A DNA stretch of 49,538 nt. Source: Phycisphaerae bacterium. Lineage in GTDB: Bacteria; Planctomycetota; Phycisphaerae; UBA1845. Shown here piece by piece: positions 1-8,096 of the stretch (position 1 is the stretch's first letter; each line of letters begins with the position of its first letter). The DNA lies in NCBI GenBank assembly GCA_029260015.1, contig JAJDEB010000004.1, positions 1 through 49,538 of the forward strand. The letters run 5' to 3'. Position numbers and translations under genes: made by a program. A model generated the notes under the pieces. The model made no database searches and was not told where the DNA came from. It worked only from the letters and a program-made list of their open reading frames with translations.

Positions 1-132
1 CGCGAATCTTGGGTTTCTTGGGCCGCGCCATACACCAACAAGTATGCGCTATCAAAAGTCATCGCGCAATTAAAGTACGGCGCGAATTGAGCTGCGGCTA
101 TACACAGCATAAACTGTGCCGAACACTATTGG

Positions 133-163
133 GGTGGCCCAAGTTTTCAAACTTGGGGTCGCG
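133..163. repeat. REP-like palindrome next to the broken small gene
   Basis: A perfect inverted repeat has 9-nt arms CCCAAGTTT at 138-146 and AAACTTGGG at 149-157, flanked by GGGTGG on the left and GTCGCG on the right. A similar hairpin in the opposite orientation lies at 551-580. The shared GGGTG(G/A)CCCA(A/G) edge suggests both belong to one dispersed palindromic repeat family. The repeat status is inferred from only two copies. Confidence 0.5.
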
Positions 164-209
164 ATTTCAGTGCTTCGTAAATCCCGCTCTTGTGGATATG
201 TTGCCAAGA

Positions 210-482
210 CTAACATGCGTAGCCCCGCGGAAACCATATTCCTCAAATCGTAGCAATTTCCATGTTCGGCAACACGTGTCCCGCATCTAACGCCGAAACA
301 TCAACGTTTTCTATGACGCGATGAATCTTGGGCAAGGATATTTCTTTGAATAACGATTCCTGCAACAGGTACAGTGCGTCGTCAAAACCAAGTGCTGTAA
401 CCCCGCATCCTCGGCCAATTCCGTGTGGAATATCGCCGTATGATTGAAAATCAAACTCGAACCAATATCGAACCAAGTCCAC
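210..482 (-). pseudogene. small conserved hypothetical protein, interrupted by an in-frame TGA
   Basis: From a GTG start at 482 the frame encodes VRYWFEFDF, then GCGVTA, then a DDALYLLQE stretch, then DVSALDAGHVLPNM. It reaches TGA at 243-245. Beyond that stop the same frame continues GIWFPRGYAC and ends at TAG at 210-212. From memory, a family of roughly 85-residue bacterial proteins has RYWFEFD near the N-terminus and LPNM...RGIWFPxGY at the C-terminus, so the stop sits where an Arg codon is expected (CGA to TGA). The gene therefore looks recently inactivated or truncated by about 11 residues. Its function is unknown. No strong ribosome binding site is visible. The family assignment is recollection, and the conserved post-stop reading is direct observation. 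Confidence 0.55.
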
Positions 483-550
483 TCTTTCAATCCAACCGCT
501 GGAAAGGGACTAAGAGGTATGGTAAACCGCACCCTATGTGGATTCATTCG

Positions 551-580
551 CCTCCCCCAGGATTGAAACCTGGGTCACCC
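551..580. repeat. REP-like hairpin downstream of mmsA
   Basis: CCCAGG (556-561) and CCTGGG (569-574) form a 6-bp stem with loop ATTGAAA, starting about 20 nt past the mmsA stop. Read on the minus strand it begins GGGTGACCCAGG, resembling the palindrome at 133-163. It has no T-tract, so it is not a classical intrinsic terminator, although it could protect the 3' end of the mmsA transcript. Confidence 0.4.
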
Positions 581-594
581 TTTGATGTCGCCCT

Positions 595-2124
595 CTACTT
601 CCCGCCGGTCATCGTCTTCCACACCGGGTCGTGGTGCGAATCCTGGCCGGACTCGAACCATCTCGTCATGGTCATCTTTTGCTTGGTGTAGAACTGAATG
701 CTTTCGGTGCCTTGGATGTGCAGATCGCCGAAGAACGAATTGTTCCAGCCGGTGAACGGGAACCAGGCCATCGGTGCTGGCACGCCTACGTTGATCCCGA
801 TCATGCCCGCATTGAAATGGCGTTTGAATTCGCGGGCGGCCCATCCGCTTCGGGTGAAGATCGACGCACCGTTTCCGTACTCGCAGTCTTTGCCGATGTT
901 CAGTGCTTCGTCGATGTCCTTCGCCCGCACGACCGACAGCACCGGACCGAAGATTTCTTCCTTGTGCACGCGCATGCCCGGTTTGACTTGATCGATGACA
1001 CTTGGACCGAGGAGGAATCCGTCGCCGCTGACTTTGGCGTTGCGGCCGTCAAGCGGAACCGTCGCGCCTTCTTCCTTGGCGATGTCAAGGTAACCAACCA
1101 CGCGATCGAGATGTTCACGCGTGACCAACGGGCCCATGTCCACTTCGCCGCTGCCATCGGTGGCACCGACGCGCATCTTGCCGGCGCGGTCACATAGTCG
1201 ATCGACGAGTTTGTCACCGACATCGCCAACTGCGAGCGCGACGCTTCCGGCCATGCAGCGTTCACCGGCGCATCCGTACGCCGATGCAGCCAGTGCCGCG
1301 ACCGATTGATCAATGTCGGCATCGGGCATGATAATCAGGTGATTCTTCGCCCCGCCTGCAGCTTGCACGCGCTTACCGTTCTTGGTGCCTTCCTGATAGA
1401 TGTATCGCGCGATGTTGGTTGACCCGACAAACGAGACGGCTTTAACAAGTTCGTGTTCCAACAGCGCATCAACTGCTTCCTTGTCGCCATGCACGACACT
1501 GAACACGCCCTCGGGCAAACCGGCTTCGGTCAATAGCTCAGCCAACCGCGTGGCTGCGAGCGGAACTTTCTCCGACGGTTTGAGCACGAATGTGTTCCCA
1601 CATGTGATCGCCACCGGATACATCCATAGCGGGACCATCGCAGGAAAGTTAAACGGCGTGATGCCCGCACAAACACCAACGGGATGGCGAATGGTTTCGC
1701 AATCGACGCGGCGGGCAATGTTATCAACGCATTGGCCCATGATGAGGCTGGGAATCCCGCAAGCGAATTCAATCATCTCAACGCCGCGCTGCACTGACGC
1801 TCGGGCTTCGGCGATGGTCTTACCGTGTTCGCGGGTGACGATTTGGGCAAGGTCTTCAAAATTCGATTGCACAAGTTCGCGATAACGGAACATGACCTGG
1901 GCGCGTTCGACGACGGGTGTTTCCGACCAACCCGGCAGAGCGTCAGCCGCCGCTTTCACAACGCGGTCAACCTCTGACACGCTGCACAATGGCACCTGCG
2001 CGATGACCTTGCCGTTCGACGGATTGTAGACCTCGCTCCAGCGCTGCGTGGGGCTGTCTTGCCACTTGCCGCCGCAAAGAATTTTGACCTTCTCCACCGA
2101 TTGCCCCGTCGTTTGCGATACCAT
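595..2124 (-). CDS. mmsA: CoA-acylating methylmalonate-semialdehyde dehydrogenase
   Basis: An aldehyde dehydrogenase-superfamily enzyme of about 510 residues, the normal length for this family. It oxidises methylmalonate semialdehyde (from thymine or valine) to propionyl-CoA, or malonate semialdehyde (from beta-alanine) to acetyl-CoA, with NAD and CoA and loss of CO2. Numbered from the upstream GTG at 2133, the catalytic Cys is about residue 293 in GCAGERCMAG and the oxyanion Asn is in TPFNFP (about 162). The sequence QAAGGAKNH replaces the Glu-bearing motif of hydrolytic aldehyde dehydrogenases, as expected for the CoA-acylating subfamily. I prefer ATG at 2124 because AAAGGTG lies 6 nt upstream of it, while the GTG at 2133 abuts that site. 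It is divergent from the amidohydrolase gene, and a 15-bp palindrome lies in the shared promoter region. In this context it is the last step of pyrimidine degradation. Confidence 0.93.
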   Translation of the reverse strand: MVSQTTGQSVEKVKILCGGKWQDSPTQRWSEVYNPSNGKVIAQVPLCSVSEVDRVVKAAADALPGWSETPVVERAQVMFRYRELVQSNFEDLAQIVTREHGKTIAEARASVQRGVEMIEFACGIPSLIMGQCVDNIARRVDCETIRHPVGVCAGITPFNFPAMVPLWMYPVAITCGNTFVLKPSEKVPLAATRLAELLTEAGLPEGVFSVVHGDKEAVDALLEHELVKAVSFVGSTNIARYIYQEGTKNGKRVQAAGGAKNHLIIMPDADIDQSVAALAASAYGCAGERCMAGSVALAVGDVGDKLVDRLCDRAGKMRVGATDGSGEVDMGPLVTREHLDRVVGYLDIAKEEGATVPLDGRNAKVSGDGFLLGPSVIDQVKPGMRVHKEEIFGPVLSVVRAKDIDEALNIGKDCEYGNGASIFTRSGWAAREFKRHFNAGMIGINVGVPAPMAWFPFTGWNNSFFGDLHIQGTESIQFYTKQKMTMTRWFESGQDSHHDPVWKTMTGGK

Positions 2125-2414
2125 ATCTGTCACCTTTGTCTCGAAAATTGTCTACCCGTATTCAATACGGTCATCGATTTTGTTTGGACCCACCATTGTA
2201 CGGTCGATCGGCCTGCGAAGCCACCGGGCGAACCCTTGCCATTCGTGTCTCCCATGGCGGTCGGCTCATGGGTTTGCAACGCCCGTGCGTTGGATTTAGA
2301 CTGATTCGAGAAGTGGTCACCACTGGTGCCGACATCTGACACCGCAAGCTTTCAGTGCAACACGATGACACTTCCCTATCCGTGCAGCACCGCTTTTGAG
2401 CAAGGAGCATTTAA
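2125..2414. other. divergent intergenic region between mmsA and the amidohydrolase gene
   Basis: This 290-bp spacer separates two divergently transcribed pathway genes. It contains the perfect palindrome at 2156-2170 and an AAGGAG ribosome binding site at 2401-2406 for the plus-strand gene. I see no convincing sigma-70 promoter or small gene in the rest. Confidence 0.5.
2156..2170. promoter_or_regulatory. 15-bp palindrome, candidate operator upstream of mmsA
   Basis: CCGTATT C AATACGG is a perfect inverted repeat with 7-nt arms and a 1-nt centre. It lies 32-46 nt upstream of the mmsA start codon in the divergent promoter region. Position and symmetry fit a dimeric repressor site. No regulator gene is adjacent and I saw no second full copy in the window. 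Confidence 0.4.
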
Positions 2415-3284
2415 ATGCCACGAATCGTCCGAGGCGGACTAATCCAAGCCGCCCTATCCGAACCTGTCACGGCTGGCGTCGAGAAAATCAAGAAGTCAAT
2501 GATCGACAAACACGTCGACATGATCGCCAAAGCTGCGGACCAGGGTGCACAGGTCATCTGCCTGCAAGAATTGTTCTATGGCCCGTACTTCTGCGCCGAG
2601 CAGGACGCCAAGTGGTATGAACTGACCGAACCAGTGCCCGATGGCCCAACCGTCAAACTGATGTGCGAGATTTCCAAAAAGCACGGCGTCGTTCTGGTCG
2701 TTCCGATGTATGAGGAAGATCTGCCGGGCGTGTATTACAACACGGCTGCGGTCATCGATGCGGACGGAACCTACCTCGGAAAGTTCCGCAAGATTCATAT
2801 TCCGCATTGCGCGCCGGGCTTTTGGGAGAAATTTTATTTCCGCCCGGGCAACCTTGGGTATCCGGTGTTCAACACCAAGTTCGGACGCGTCGCGGTGTAC
2901 ATTTGTTACGATCGCCACTTCCCGGATGGTGCACGTTGCCTCGGACTCGCCGGCGCAGAGATCGTTTTCAATCCGTCGGCGACGGTGGCGGGCTTGTCGG
3001 AATATTTGTGGAAGCTGGAACAGCCAGCCCACGCGGTGGCCAACCAGTATTTCGTCGGTGCGATCAACCGGCCCGGTGTAGAAGAGCCGTGGCGCATCGG
3101 CGAGTTCTACGGTCAGAGTTACTTCTGCGATCCGCGCGGACAAATCATGTCTGAGGGATCGCGCGACGGCGACGACATCGTCCTCGCCGACATCGACCTC
3201 GACCTGATTCGCGAAGTGCGCAATACCTGGCAGTTCTTCCGCGACAGAAGGCCCGAAACGTATCAATCCATCGTGCAGTTGTAA
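2415..3284 (+). CDS. beta-ureidopropionase / N-carbamoyl amidohydrolase, nitrilase superfamily
   Basis: This carbon-nitrogen hydrolase probably converts N-carbamoyl-beta-alanine or N-carbamoyl-beta-aminoisobutyrate to the free beta-amino acid, CO2 and ammonia, the third step of reductive pyrimidine degradation. The Glu-Lys-Cys triad is visible: Glu52 in CLQELF, Lys126 in KFRKIHIPH and Cys164 in YICYDRHFP. The length of 289 residues matches bacterial N-carbamoylputrescine amidase and beta-ureidopropionase-like enzymes and is shorter than the roughly 390-residue eukaryotic beta-ureidopropionases. AAGGAG at 2401-2406 supports the ATG at 2415. N-carbamoylputrescine amidase is the main alternative by sequence alone; the neighbouring dihydropyrimidinase, dihydropyrimidine dehydrogenase, permease and mmsA genes favour the pyrimidine role. 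Confidence 0.88.
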   Translation: MPRIVRGGLIQAALSEPVTAGVEKIKKSMIDKHVDMIAKAADQGAQVICLQELFYGPYFCAEQDAKWYELTEPVPDGPTVKLMCEISKKHGVVLVVPMYEEDLPGVYYNTAAVIDADGTYLGKFRKIHIPHCAPGFWEKFYFRPGNLGYPVFNTKFGRVAVYICYDRHFPDGARCLGLAGAEIVFNPSATVAGLSEYLWKLEQPAHAVANQYFVGAINRPGVEEPWRIGEFYGQSYFCDPRGQIMSEGSRDGDDIVLADIDLDLIREVRNTWQFFRDRRPETYQSIVQL

Positions 3285-3313
3285 TGACTCGGCGTAATGT
3301 GACCGGTATCGTT

Positions 3314-3338
3314 GTAGGGTCCGCTGTGCGGACCCTAC
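3314..3338. repeat. palindromic repeat, short GTAGGGT member
   Basis: GTAGGGTCCGC (3314-3324) and GCGGACCCTAC (3328-3338) pair perfectly over 11 bp around a TGT loop, 30 nt past the amidohydrolase stop. The outer GTAGGGT / ACCCTAC bases match the two longer palindromes at 6409-6473 and 13609-13673. It may act as a 3'-end stabiliser or terminator between this gene and the permease gene. Confidence 0.7.
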
Positions 3339-3360
3339 CGTCTAAAGGAATCTCGCAAGC

Positions 3361-4896
3361 TTGCAACCCATCGGTGTGACATACGGACTCGATGATCGTC
3401 CACCGACCGGGCGGGCAATCGTTCTTGCAGCGCAACACGTTTTGACCATGTTCGGGTCAACTGTGGCGATACCCCTGTTGTTCGGTCCTTCGCTTTGGCC
3501 CATTGATAAAGATACCGCCGCTGAAGTCCAAGCTGCCCAAGCGCTCATTCAATCCACCAACATCGCGACGCTGATCTCCTCCGTCATGCTTTGCAGCGGA
3601 TTGGCGACATTGGTTCAAGCCACTTTTGGATCGCGTTTGCCTATTATTCAAGGCGTGTCGTTTTCATTTATCACGGCATTCTTCGGCATCATCTTCGCGT
3701 GTCAGGACAAGGGCCTCGACGGCGCGATGGCCATGCGATACATCGCCGGTGCCGTCATCGCTGGCGCTGCGATCGAAATGTTCATCGGTTTTTCCGGATT
3801 GATGGGGTGGCTGCGCAAATTGCTTTCGCCAGTCGTCGTTGGACCGGTGATCATGCTGATCGGACTCGCGCTTTATCAACACGGTGCCCCAAAAGCCGGC
3901 ATGCACTGGGGCGTCTCCGGCCTGACCATCGGGTTGGTGATTTTGTTTTCGTTGGTGCTCTCGCGGCGTCACAAGATATTTCAAATGTTTCCGATGTTGC
4001 TCGCCGTCGGGATTGCATGCGCGGTTTGCTGGCTGCTGACCGCCACCGGTACGTTCAACGAAGGCCATCCAGGATATGTAAACTTTGACAAGGTTGAACA
4101 CGCAAAGTGGGTGCGTATCGATCCGCGTGAAGTCGTTTTTCCGTGGGGCTGGCCGAAATTTGACGTGGCGTTTTTCGTCGCGGTGTTGGCAGGCTACCTG
4201 GCATCGATGGTTGAATCGTTCGGCGATTACCACGCCTGTTCACAGATGGCCGGGGCGGGTGATCCCACTCCAAAACAAATCTCACGCGGGATTGGTTGCG
4301 AAGGAATCGGTTGCGCAATCACTGGCGTGTTTGGCGGATTTGCATCGACATCGTATTCCGAAAACATCGGACTGGTTGGCTTGACCAAAGTCGCGAGTCG
4401 ATACGTCGTGCAGATCGGTGCGGTCATTTTGGTTTTGCTTGGCTTGTTCGGAAAGTTCGGCGCATTTGCAGCTACGATTCCGGGACCGGTGGTCGGCGGT
4501 TTGTACTGTGCGCTGTTCGGACTCATCAGCGCGGTGGGTATTCAGCAGTTGGCCAAGTGCGATTTGAAAGCCGATCGGAATCTCTTCATAGCCGGCTTCA
4601 GTTTGTTCATGGGCCTCAGCGTGCCGGCATACTTCACGTCCATCGCCGACAAAGCGAATCTGGTCGCGGGACAAACCCTTGCGATGTACACCCCGACAGC
4701 CGAAGGTTGGTTGGCCCTTCTGAGCGATGGCGTCCGCGGCGTGGTGACAGCCATTGGCACCACGGGGATGGCCGTCGCCGCAATCATCGGGTTGCTGCTT
4801 GACAACATCATTCCCGGCACCGACAAAGAACGCGGCTTGGACATCCCCAGCCTCCTCGTTCCTGAGGGCGGCGACATCGGCGAAGGCGCCGAGTAA
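3361..4896 (+). CDS. NCS2 family nucleobase:cation symporter (uracil/xanthine permease type)
   Basis: An inner-membrane transporter of 511 residues with 12 or more hydrophobic segments, expected to import uracil, thymine or another nucleobase with protons or sodium. The NCS2/NAT core is recognisable: ESFGDYHACSQMAG, then TSYSENIGLVGLTKVASR, which corresponds to the conserved substrate-site stretch of UraA and SLC23 proteins, then GLYCALFGLISAVGIQ. The start is a TTG at 3361 with AAAGGA about 11 nt upstream; no better in-frame ATG precedes it. It sits between the amidohydrolase and aminotransferase genes on the same strand, so uptake of the pathway substrate is the most economical role. Xanthine, purine or ascorbate-like substrates cannot be excluded from sequence. 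Confidence 0.88.
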   Translation: MQPIGVTYGLDDRPPTGRAIVLAAQHVLTMFGSTVAIPLLFGPSLWPIDKDTAAEVQAAQALIQSTNIATLISSVMLCSGLATLVQATFGSRLPIIQGVSFSFITAFFGIIFACQDKGLDGAMAMRYIAGAVIAGAAIEMFIGFSGLMGWLRKLLSPVVVGPVIMLIGLALYQHGAPKAGMHWGVSGLTIGLVILFSLVLSRRHKIFQMFPMLLAVGIACAVCWLLTATGTFNEGHPGYVNFDKVEHAKWVRIDPREVVFPWGWPKFDVAFFVAVLAGYLASMVESFGDYHACSQMAGAGDPTPKQISRGIGCEGIGCAITGVFGGFASTSYSENIGLVGLTKVASRYVVQIGAVILVLLGLFGKFGAFAATIPGPVVGGLYCALFGLISAVGIQQLAKCDLKADRNLFIAGFSLFMGLSVPAYFTSIADKANLVAGQTLAMYTPTAEGWLALLSDGVRGVVTAIGTTGMAVAAIIGLLLDNIIPGTDKERGLDIPSLLVPEGGDIGEGAE

Positions 4897-4946
4897 GCAA
4901 GCCTACGATCCACGCCCGTTGCGCTCGGTATCAAACAATCAAAATC

Positions 4947-4976
4947 TTAGACTTGCCTGGCGCGTGAGGTTATAAT
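4947..4976 (+). promoter_or_regulatory. candidate sigma-70 promoter for the aminotransferase gene
   Basis: A perfect -10 hexamer TATAAT lies at 4971-4976 with TTAGAC at 4947-4952 as -35 and an 18-nt spacer. It is about 50 nt upstream of the ATG at 5025, which has AAAGGA at 5011-5016. The -35 match is only moderate. Confidence 0.45.
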
Positions 4977-5024
4977 GACCGTTTACAACCCAGATACGTT
5001 CACGCATTTGAAAGGACCGGATCG

Positions 5025-6398
5025 ATGTCTGCTGACGGAACCTGCTCGGAAACGAAAATCTCACTGCCTGTCTGCAACCATCAGCCCGCGGCCTACAACG
5101 GTCCTTCGCGCGACGAGGTGTTGGCTCTTCGCAAGCAATACCTTTCCCCGGGTCTTCTGACGTTCTACAAAGAACCGCTGCTCGTCGTCGAAGGCAAGAT
5201 GCAGTACCTCTGGGATGAAACGGGCAAGCGCTACCTCGACGCCTTCGCTGGCATCGTGACGGTTTCGGTCGGGCATTGTCATCCAAAGGTGGCTGAGAAA
5301 GTCACCGCCCAGCTCAACAAATTGCAGCACACGACGACGATCTATCTCCATCCAACCATCGGCGAATACGGCAAGAAGATGGCCGAACACATGCCAGCCG
5401 ACTCGGGGCTGACGTCGAACTACTTCACCAACTCGGGAAGCGAAGCCAACGAAATCGCGATCCTCATGTCGCGCGAGCATACCGGCAACACCGACGTCAT
5501 CAGCCTGCGCAACGGTTACCACGGCGGCACCCAAGCGGCGATGGCATTAACCGCACATGGCACATGGAAATTCAAGACGTCGCCATCAATCGGCGTCAAG
5601 AATGCCACGCCCGCATACTGCTACCGCTGTCCTTACGGACTTGAATATCCCAGTTGCGACGTGAAGTGCGCCACCGATGTTGAAGAACTTATCCGCCATG
5701 AAACATCTGGCGAAGTCGCGTGCTTTATCGGCGAACCGATTCAAGGCGTTGGCGGCGCGGTGACTCCTCCGCCGGAATACTTCAAGATTGTTTATGACAT
5801 CGTGCGAAAGTACGGCGGACTCTGCATCGCTGACGAAGTACAAACCGGATTCGGCCGCACGGGAACGAAATTTTGGGGATTTGAAAATTACGGCGTTACG
5901 CCCGACATTGTCACCATGGCCAAAGGCATCGGTAACGGTGTTCCGCTGGGCAACTGCATCACTCGCCCGGAAATCGCTAAGACGATGGCCAACCGCATTC
6001 ACTTTAATACCTACGGCGGCAATCCCGTTTCAATGGCCCAGGGCCTCGCCACGCTTGAAGTCATCGACTCCGAAGGCATTCAACAAAACGCTCTCGAAGT
6101 CGGCACGCATTTGAAGAATCGACTCAAAGAATTGCAGGAGCGTCACACGCTCATCGGCGATGTACGCGGTATGGGTTTGATGCTTGGCGTTGAGTTGGTG
6201 CGCGATCGACAGTCGAAGGAGCCTGCCAACACCGAAGCCGCCGAAATCCTAGAACGATGCAAAGAGCGCGGACTGCTCATCGGCAAGGGTGGACTCTATG
6301 GCAACACCCTTCGCATCAAACCGCCGATGTGCATCACCAAAGACGACGCCAACTTCATGGTCGACTGCCTCGACGAAGTAATGTCTGAACTGGGTTGA
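5025..6398 (+). CDS. class III PLP aminotransferase, AGXT2-like (beta-alanine / beta-aminoisobutyrate aminotransferase)
   Basis: A fold-type I aminotransferase of 457 residues. Conserved class III features include TNSGSEANE for phosphate binding, the DEVQTGFGRTG stretch contacting the cofactor ring, and MAKGIGNGVP with the Schiff-base Lys. The wording is close to mitochondrial alanine-glyoxylate aminotransferase 2, which also transaminates beta-aminoisobutyrate. A Cys-rich insertion, CYRCPYGLEYPSC, occurs where AGXT2-type enzymes also carry cysteines. In this cluster it would turn beta-alanine or beta-aminoisobutyrate into malonate or methylmalonate semialdehyde for MmsA, with pyruvate or glyoxylate as acceptor. 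It has its own candidate promoter, AAAGGA precedes the start by 8 nt, and a long palindromic repeat starts 10 nt past the stop. Confidence 0.87.
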   Translation: MSADGTCSETKISLPVCNHQPAAYNGPSRDEVLALRKQYLSPGLLTFYKEPLLVVEGKMQYLWDETGKRYLDAFAGIVTVSVGHCHPKVAEKVTAQLNKLQHTTTIYLHPTIGEYGKKMAEHMPADSGLTSNYFTNSGSEANEIAILMSREHTGNTDVISLRNGYHGGTQAAMALTAHGTWKFKTSPSIGVKNATPAYCYRCPYGLEYPSCDVKCATDVEELIRHETSGEVACFIGEPIQGVGGAVTPPPEYFKIVYDIVRKYGGLCIADEVQTGFGRTGTKFWGFENYGVTPDIVTMAKGIGNGVPLGNCITRPEIAKTMANRIHFNTYGGNPVSMAQGLATLEVIDSEGIQQNALEVGTHLKNRLKELQERHTLIGDVRGMGLMLGVELVRDRQSKEPANTEAAEILERCKERGLLIGKGGLYGNTLRIKPPMCITKDDANFMVDCLDEVMSELG

Positions 6399-6408
6399 TG
6401 ATTGAAGT

Positions 6409-6473
6409 GTAGGGTGGGCCGTGCCCACCAATTCGCTATACCTTCACACGGCGGTGGGCACGGCCCACCCTAC
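6409..6473. repeat. 65-bp palindromic repeat, copy 1
   Basis: Two perfectly complementary 21-nt arms lie at 6409-6429 and 6453-6473 around a 23-nt loop. The left arm starts GTAGGGTGGGCC. The arms are identical to those at 13609-13673 and the loop length is the same. It occupies the convergent space between the aminotransferase gene and the minus-strand lipoprotein gene, where a stem this long could end transcription in both directions. Confidence 0.85.
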
Positions 6474-6501
6474 ATGTCCACAGTAAACGCTGACTTTTAA
6501 A

Positions 6502-7785
6502 TTAATGCGAGCAATCGCATCGATGTCCATTTGCGTGATGCTGCTGCGGAGGCAGCGGTCGTTCCTGCAGGTCAGGCGTCGGTCCGATGATCAACGGTGG
6601 TGCGGGACGCGTTGCTGCGGGCAATTCATCACAACCGATTCCATTGATTCCTTGCGACGGCATGGGTGCGCCGACGTCAGCCAATACTGCCAAATCGATC
6701 GGCGATATTTCACGGCGCTTCCCTCGACGGGTGACGACGCCATTCATGAGTTCTTCGAGCAAGTCGCTGCCCGGCCGGGGAGCGCTGTTAGCCACATGGG
6801 CGATGTTGCCATAGGTCAACGGAACGGGTCCGCCATAAGCTTCGACCGCATTCGGCCCGGTGAAGAAGAAATTCGCCCCGTCGAATACGATGAATTCGTC
6901 GTACGTTGAAAGGTAGTTGCCCGGCAGTTGGCCGTCTTGAAAGTCGCGCCAACCGTTGTACGCAAACACATGCCCCATTTCGTGCAAAAACGCCGAGTAC
7001 GCGTCGATTAGTTCGGAAGGCAATTCCGCTTCTCGCGCGCTGGGATCGGGATCGAACCACCAAAGGCCATCCGTCAGGTTTCGCTGGCCAATCGTGACCA
7101 CGGCATCGGGGATGTCTTCATTGGGATCATCGCCCGATCGGATTTCAGCCAGTGCTCCTTGCTCATAAGTATCCAGCCCATCAGCGCTGCGAATGCGGGC
7201 CACCGTTTTGCTCGATGCCACTGCCGTCGATATGTCGGCAAAGCGCACTTCAACTTCAATCGAAACTTCGCGCGTTGCCACCAGGTGATCGGTCCAGGCA
7301 TCGCACGCCGCGCCCAGGTTTAATTCGATCGCCGGATAGTATGCGGAGAACGTCCGGTTGGGATCGTCGAAAGAAATAACGCACGCGATGTTCGCGCCGG
7401 CTTGAACTTTGCGGGCGTTGTTGGGGCACTCATCAATGCAGTCGTCAACCCCGTCGGCATCGGTGTCGCGCTGCGAGCACGAGCAGCCGAATTCGTCGGC
7501 GTCTTCATCTATTGGCGTGTTGTCGCAATCATCGACGTCATCTTCAATACCGTCGTCGTCGGCATCATCGAGCGTCGAGAGCAATACATCGCGGTCGTCG
7601 TCAATGTTGTCCGAGTCCGTGATGTCATCCGAATCCGTCGGGGTTTGATCGCTGGTATCTGAGCCCGGAATCGAAGCCAGCTTGCCAACATCGCAACCCA
7701 CGATGCAACAAATCGATGCGATCAGCCATACGCTGAATTGGTAAGCGCTGAATCGGCATGTGATGATTCGAAAAATGACCTTCAT
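6502..7785 (-). CDS. secreted lipoprotein with calcium-binding Asp-rich repeats and a zinc-protease-like HEMGH motif
   Basis: An uncharacterised 427-residue protein. The N-terminus has a hydrophobic stretch ending IVGC (Cys31), a plausible lipobox, so it is probably surface-anchored. Residues 41-122 are Asp-rich, with thrombospondin type 3-like units such as DDADDDGIEDDVDDC and DTDADGVDDCIDECPNN that likely bind calcium. The rest contains HEMGHVFAYNG (HEMGH at 268-272), an HExxH zinc site typical of metzincin-like or M10-type peptidases, so extracellular protease activity is possible. A third His or Glu ligand is not certain. The start is ATG at 7785 preceded by GAGGGG, which is itself inside a perfect hairpin at 7789-7809. 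It does not obviously belong to pyrimidine metabolism. Confidence 0.75.
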   Translation of the reverse strand: MKVIFRIITCRFSAYQFSVWLIASICCIVGCDVGKLASIPGSDTSDQTPTDSDDITDSDNIDDDRDVLLSTLDDADDDGIEDDVDDCDNTPIDEDADEFGCSCSQRDTDADGVDDCIDECPNNARKVQAGANIACVISFDDPNRTFSAYYPAIELNLGAACDAWTDHLVATREVSIEVEVRFADISTAVASSKTVARIRSADGLDTYEQGALAEIRSGDDPNEDIPDAVVTIGQRNLTDGLWWFDPDPSAREAELPSELIDAYSAFLHEMGHVFAYNGWRDFQDGQLPGNYLSTYDEFIVFDGANFFFTGPNAVEAYGGPVPLTYGNIAHVANSAPRPGSDLLEELMNGVVTRRGKRREISPIDLAVLADVGAPMPSQGINGIGCDELPAATRPAPPLIIGPTPDLQERPLPPQQHHANGHRCDCSH

Positions 7786-7788
7786 CTT

Positions 7789-7809
7789 TTCCCCTCGCTC
7801 TGAGGGGAA
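7789..7809 (-). promoter_or_regulatory. hairpin enclosing the ribosome binding site of the HEMGH lipoprotein gene
   Basis: TTCCCCTC (7789-7796) and GAGGGGAA (7802-7809) are perfectly complementary with a 5-nt loop. In the minus-strand mRNA the second arm is GAGGGGAA, immediately followed by AAG and the start codon, so the stem would hide the Shine-Dalgarno sequence. This is compatible with translational control. Confidence 0.4.
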
Positions 7810-8024
7810 GGATTGGCCAACATCCTTTTCGGTTCGACTCTCCTACCCCTCGAAACGAACGTACGATTCGCCTGGAAAGGGCGCAATGAAGATCAATTCG
7901 GATTCGACTGCTTCAAGCTGCCATGACGGGCGACGTCCGAAAACGAATGACAGTGCGTTGGAAAACGCAGGATTGGTAGTCACGCCCAAATGCACTTCAC
8001 ATGTGGGAACAGATATCGGGCAAC

Positions 8025-8062
8025 AAAAAAGGCCCCGGCGGCGTTGAATCGCCACCGGGACC
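8025..8062 (-). terminator. rho-independent terminator of the collagen-like gene
   Basis: On the minus strand a 13-bp stem, with two G-T wobbles, formed by 8050-8062 and 8031-8043 around a 6-nt loop is followed by six T residues (A-run at 8025-8030). It starts about 35 nt past the stop of the collagen-like gene. Confidence 0.9.
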
Positions 8063-8096
8063 GTTATTCAAGATATGGTTGTGAACTATGAACGAT

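Larger units (their letters stand above)
7786..8096. other. intergenic region between the two lipoprotein genes
   Basis: This 311-bp spacer holds the leader hairpin of the downstream gene (7789-7809) and the intrinsic terminator of the collagen-like gene (8025-8062). The middle shows no gene that I can support. Confidence 0.6.

Noticed and set aside
243..245. TGA as a selenocysteine codon in the small gene
   Set aside because: The aligned residue in the recalled family is Arg, not Cys, and I did not identify a SECIS-like hairpin directly after it.
551..590. tRNA-like T-arm (CCAGG-TTTCAAT-CCTGG on the minus strand) near the end of mmsA
   Set aside because: No acceptor stem, anticodon arm or D-arm can be drawn around it, and the TTC register is wrong. 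It fits a REP-like hairpin better.
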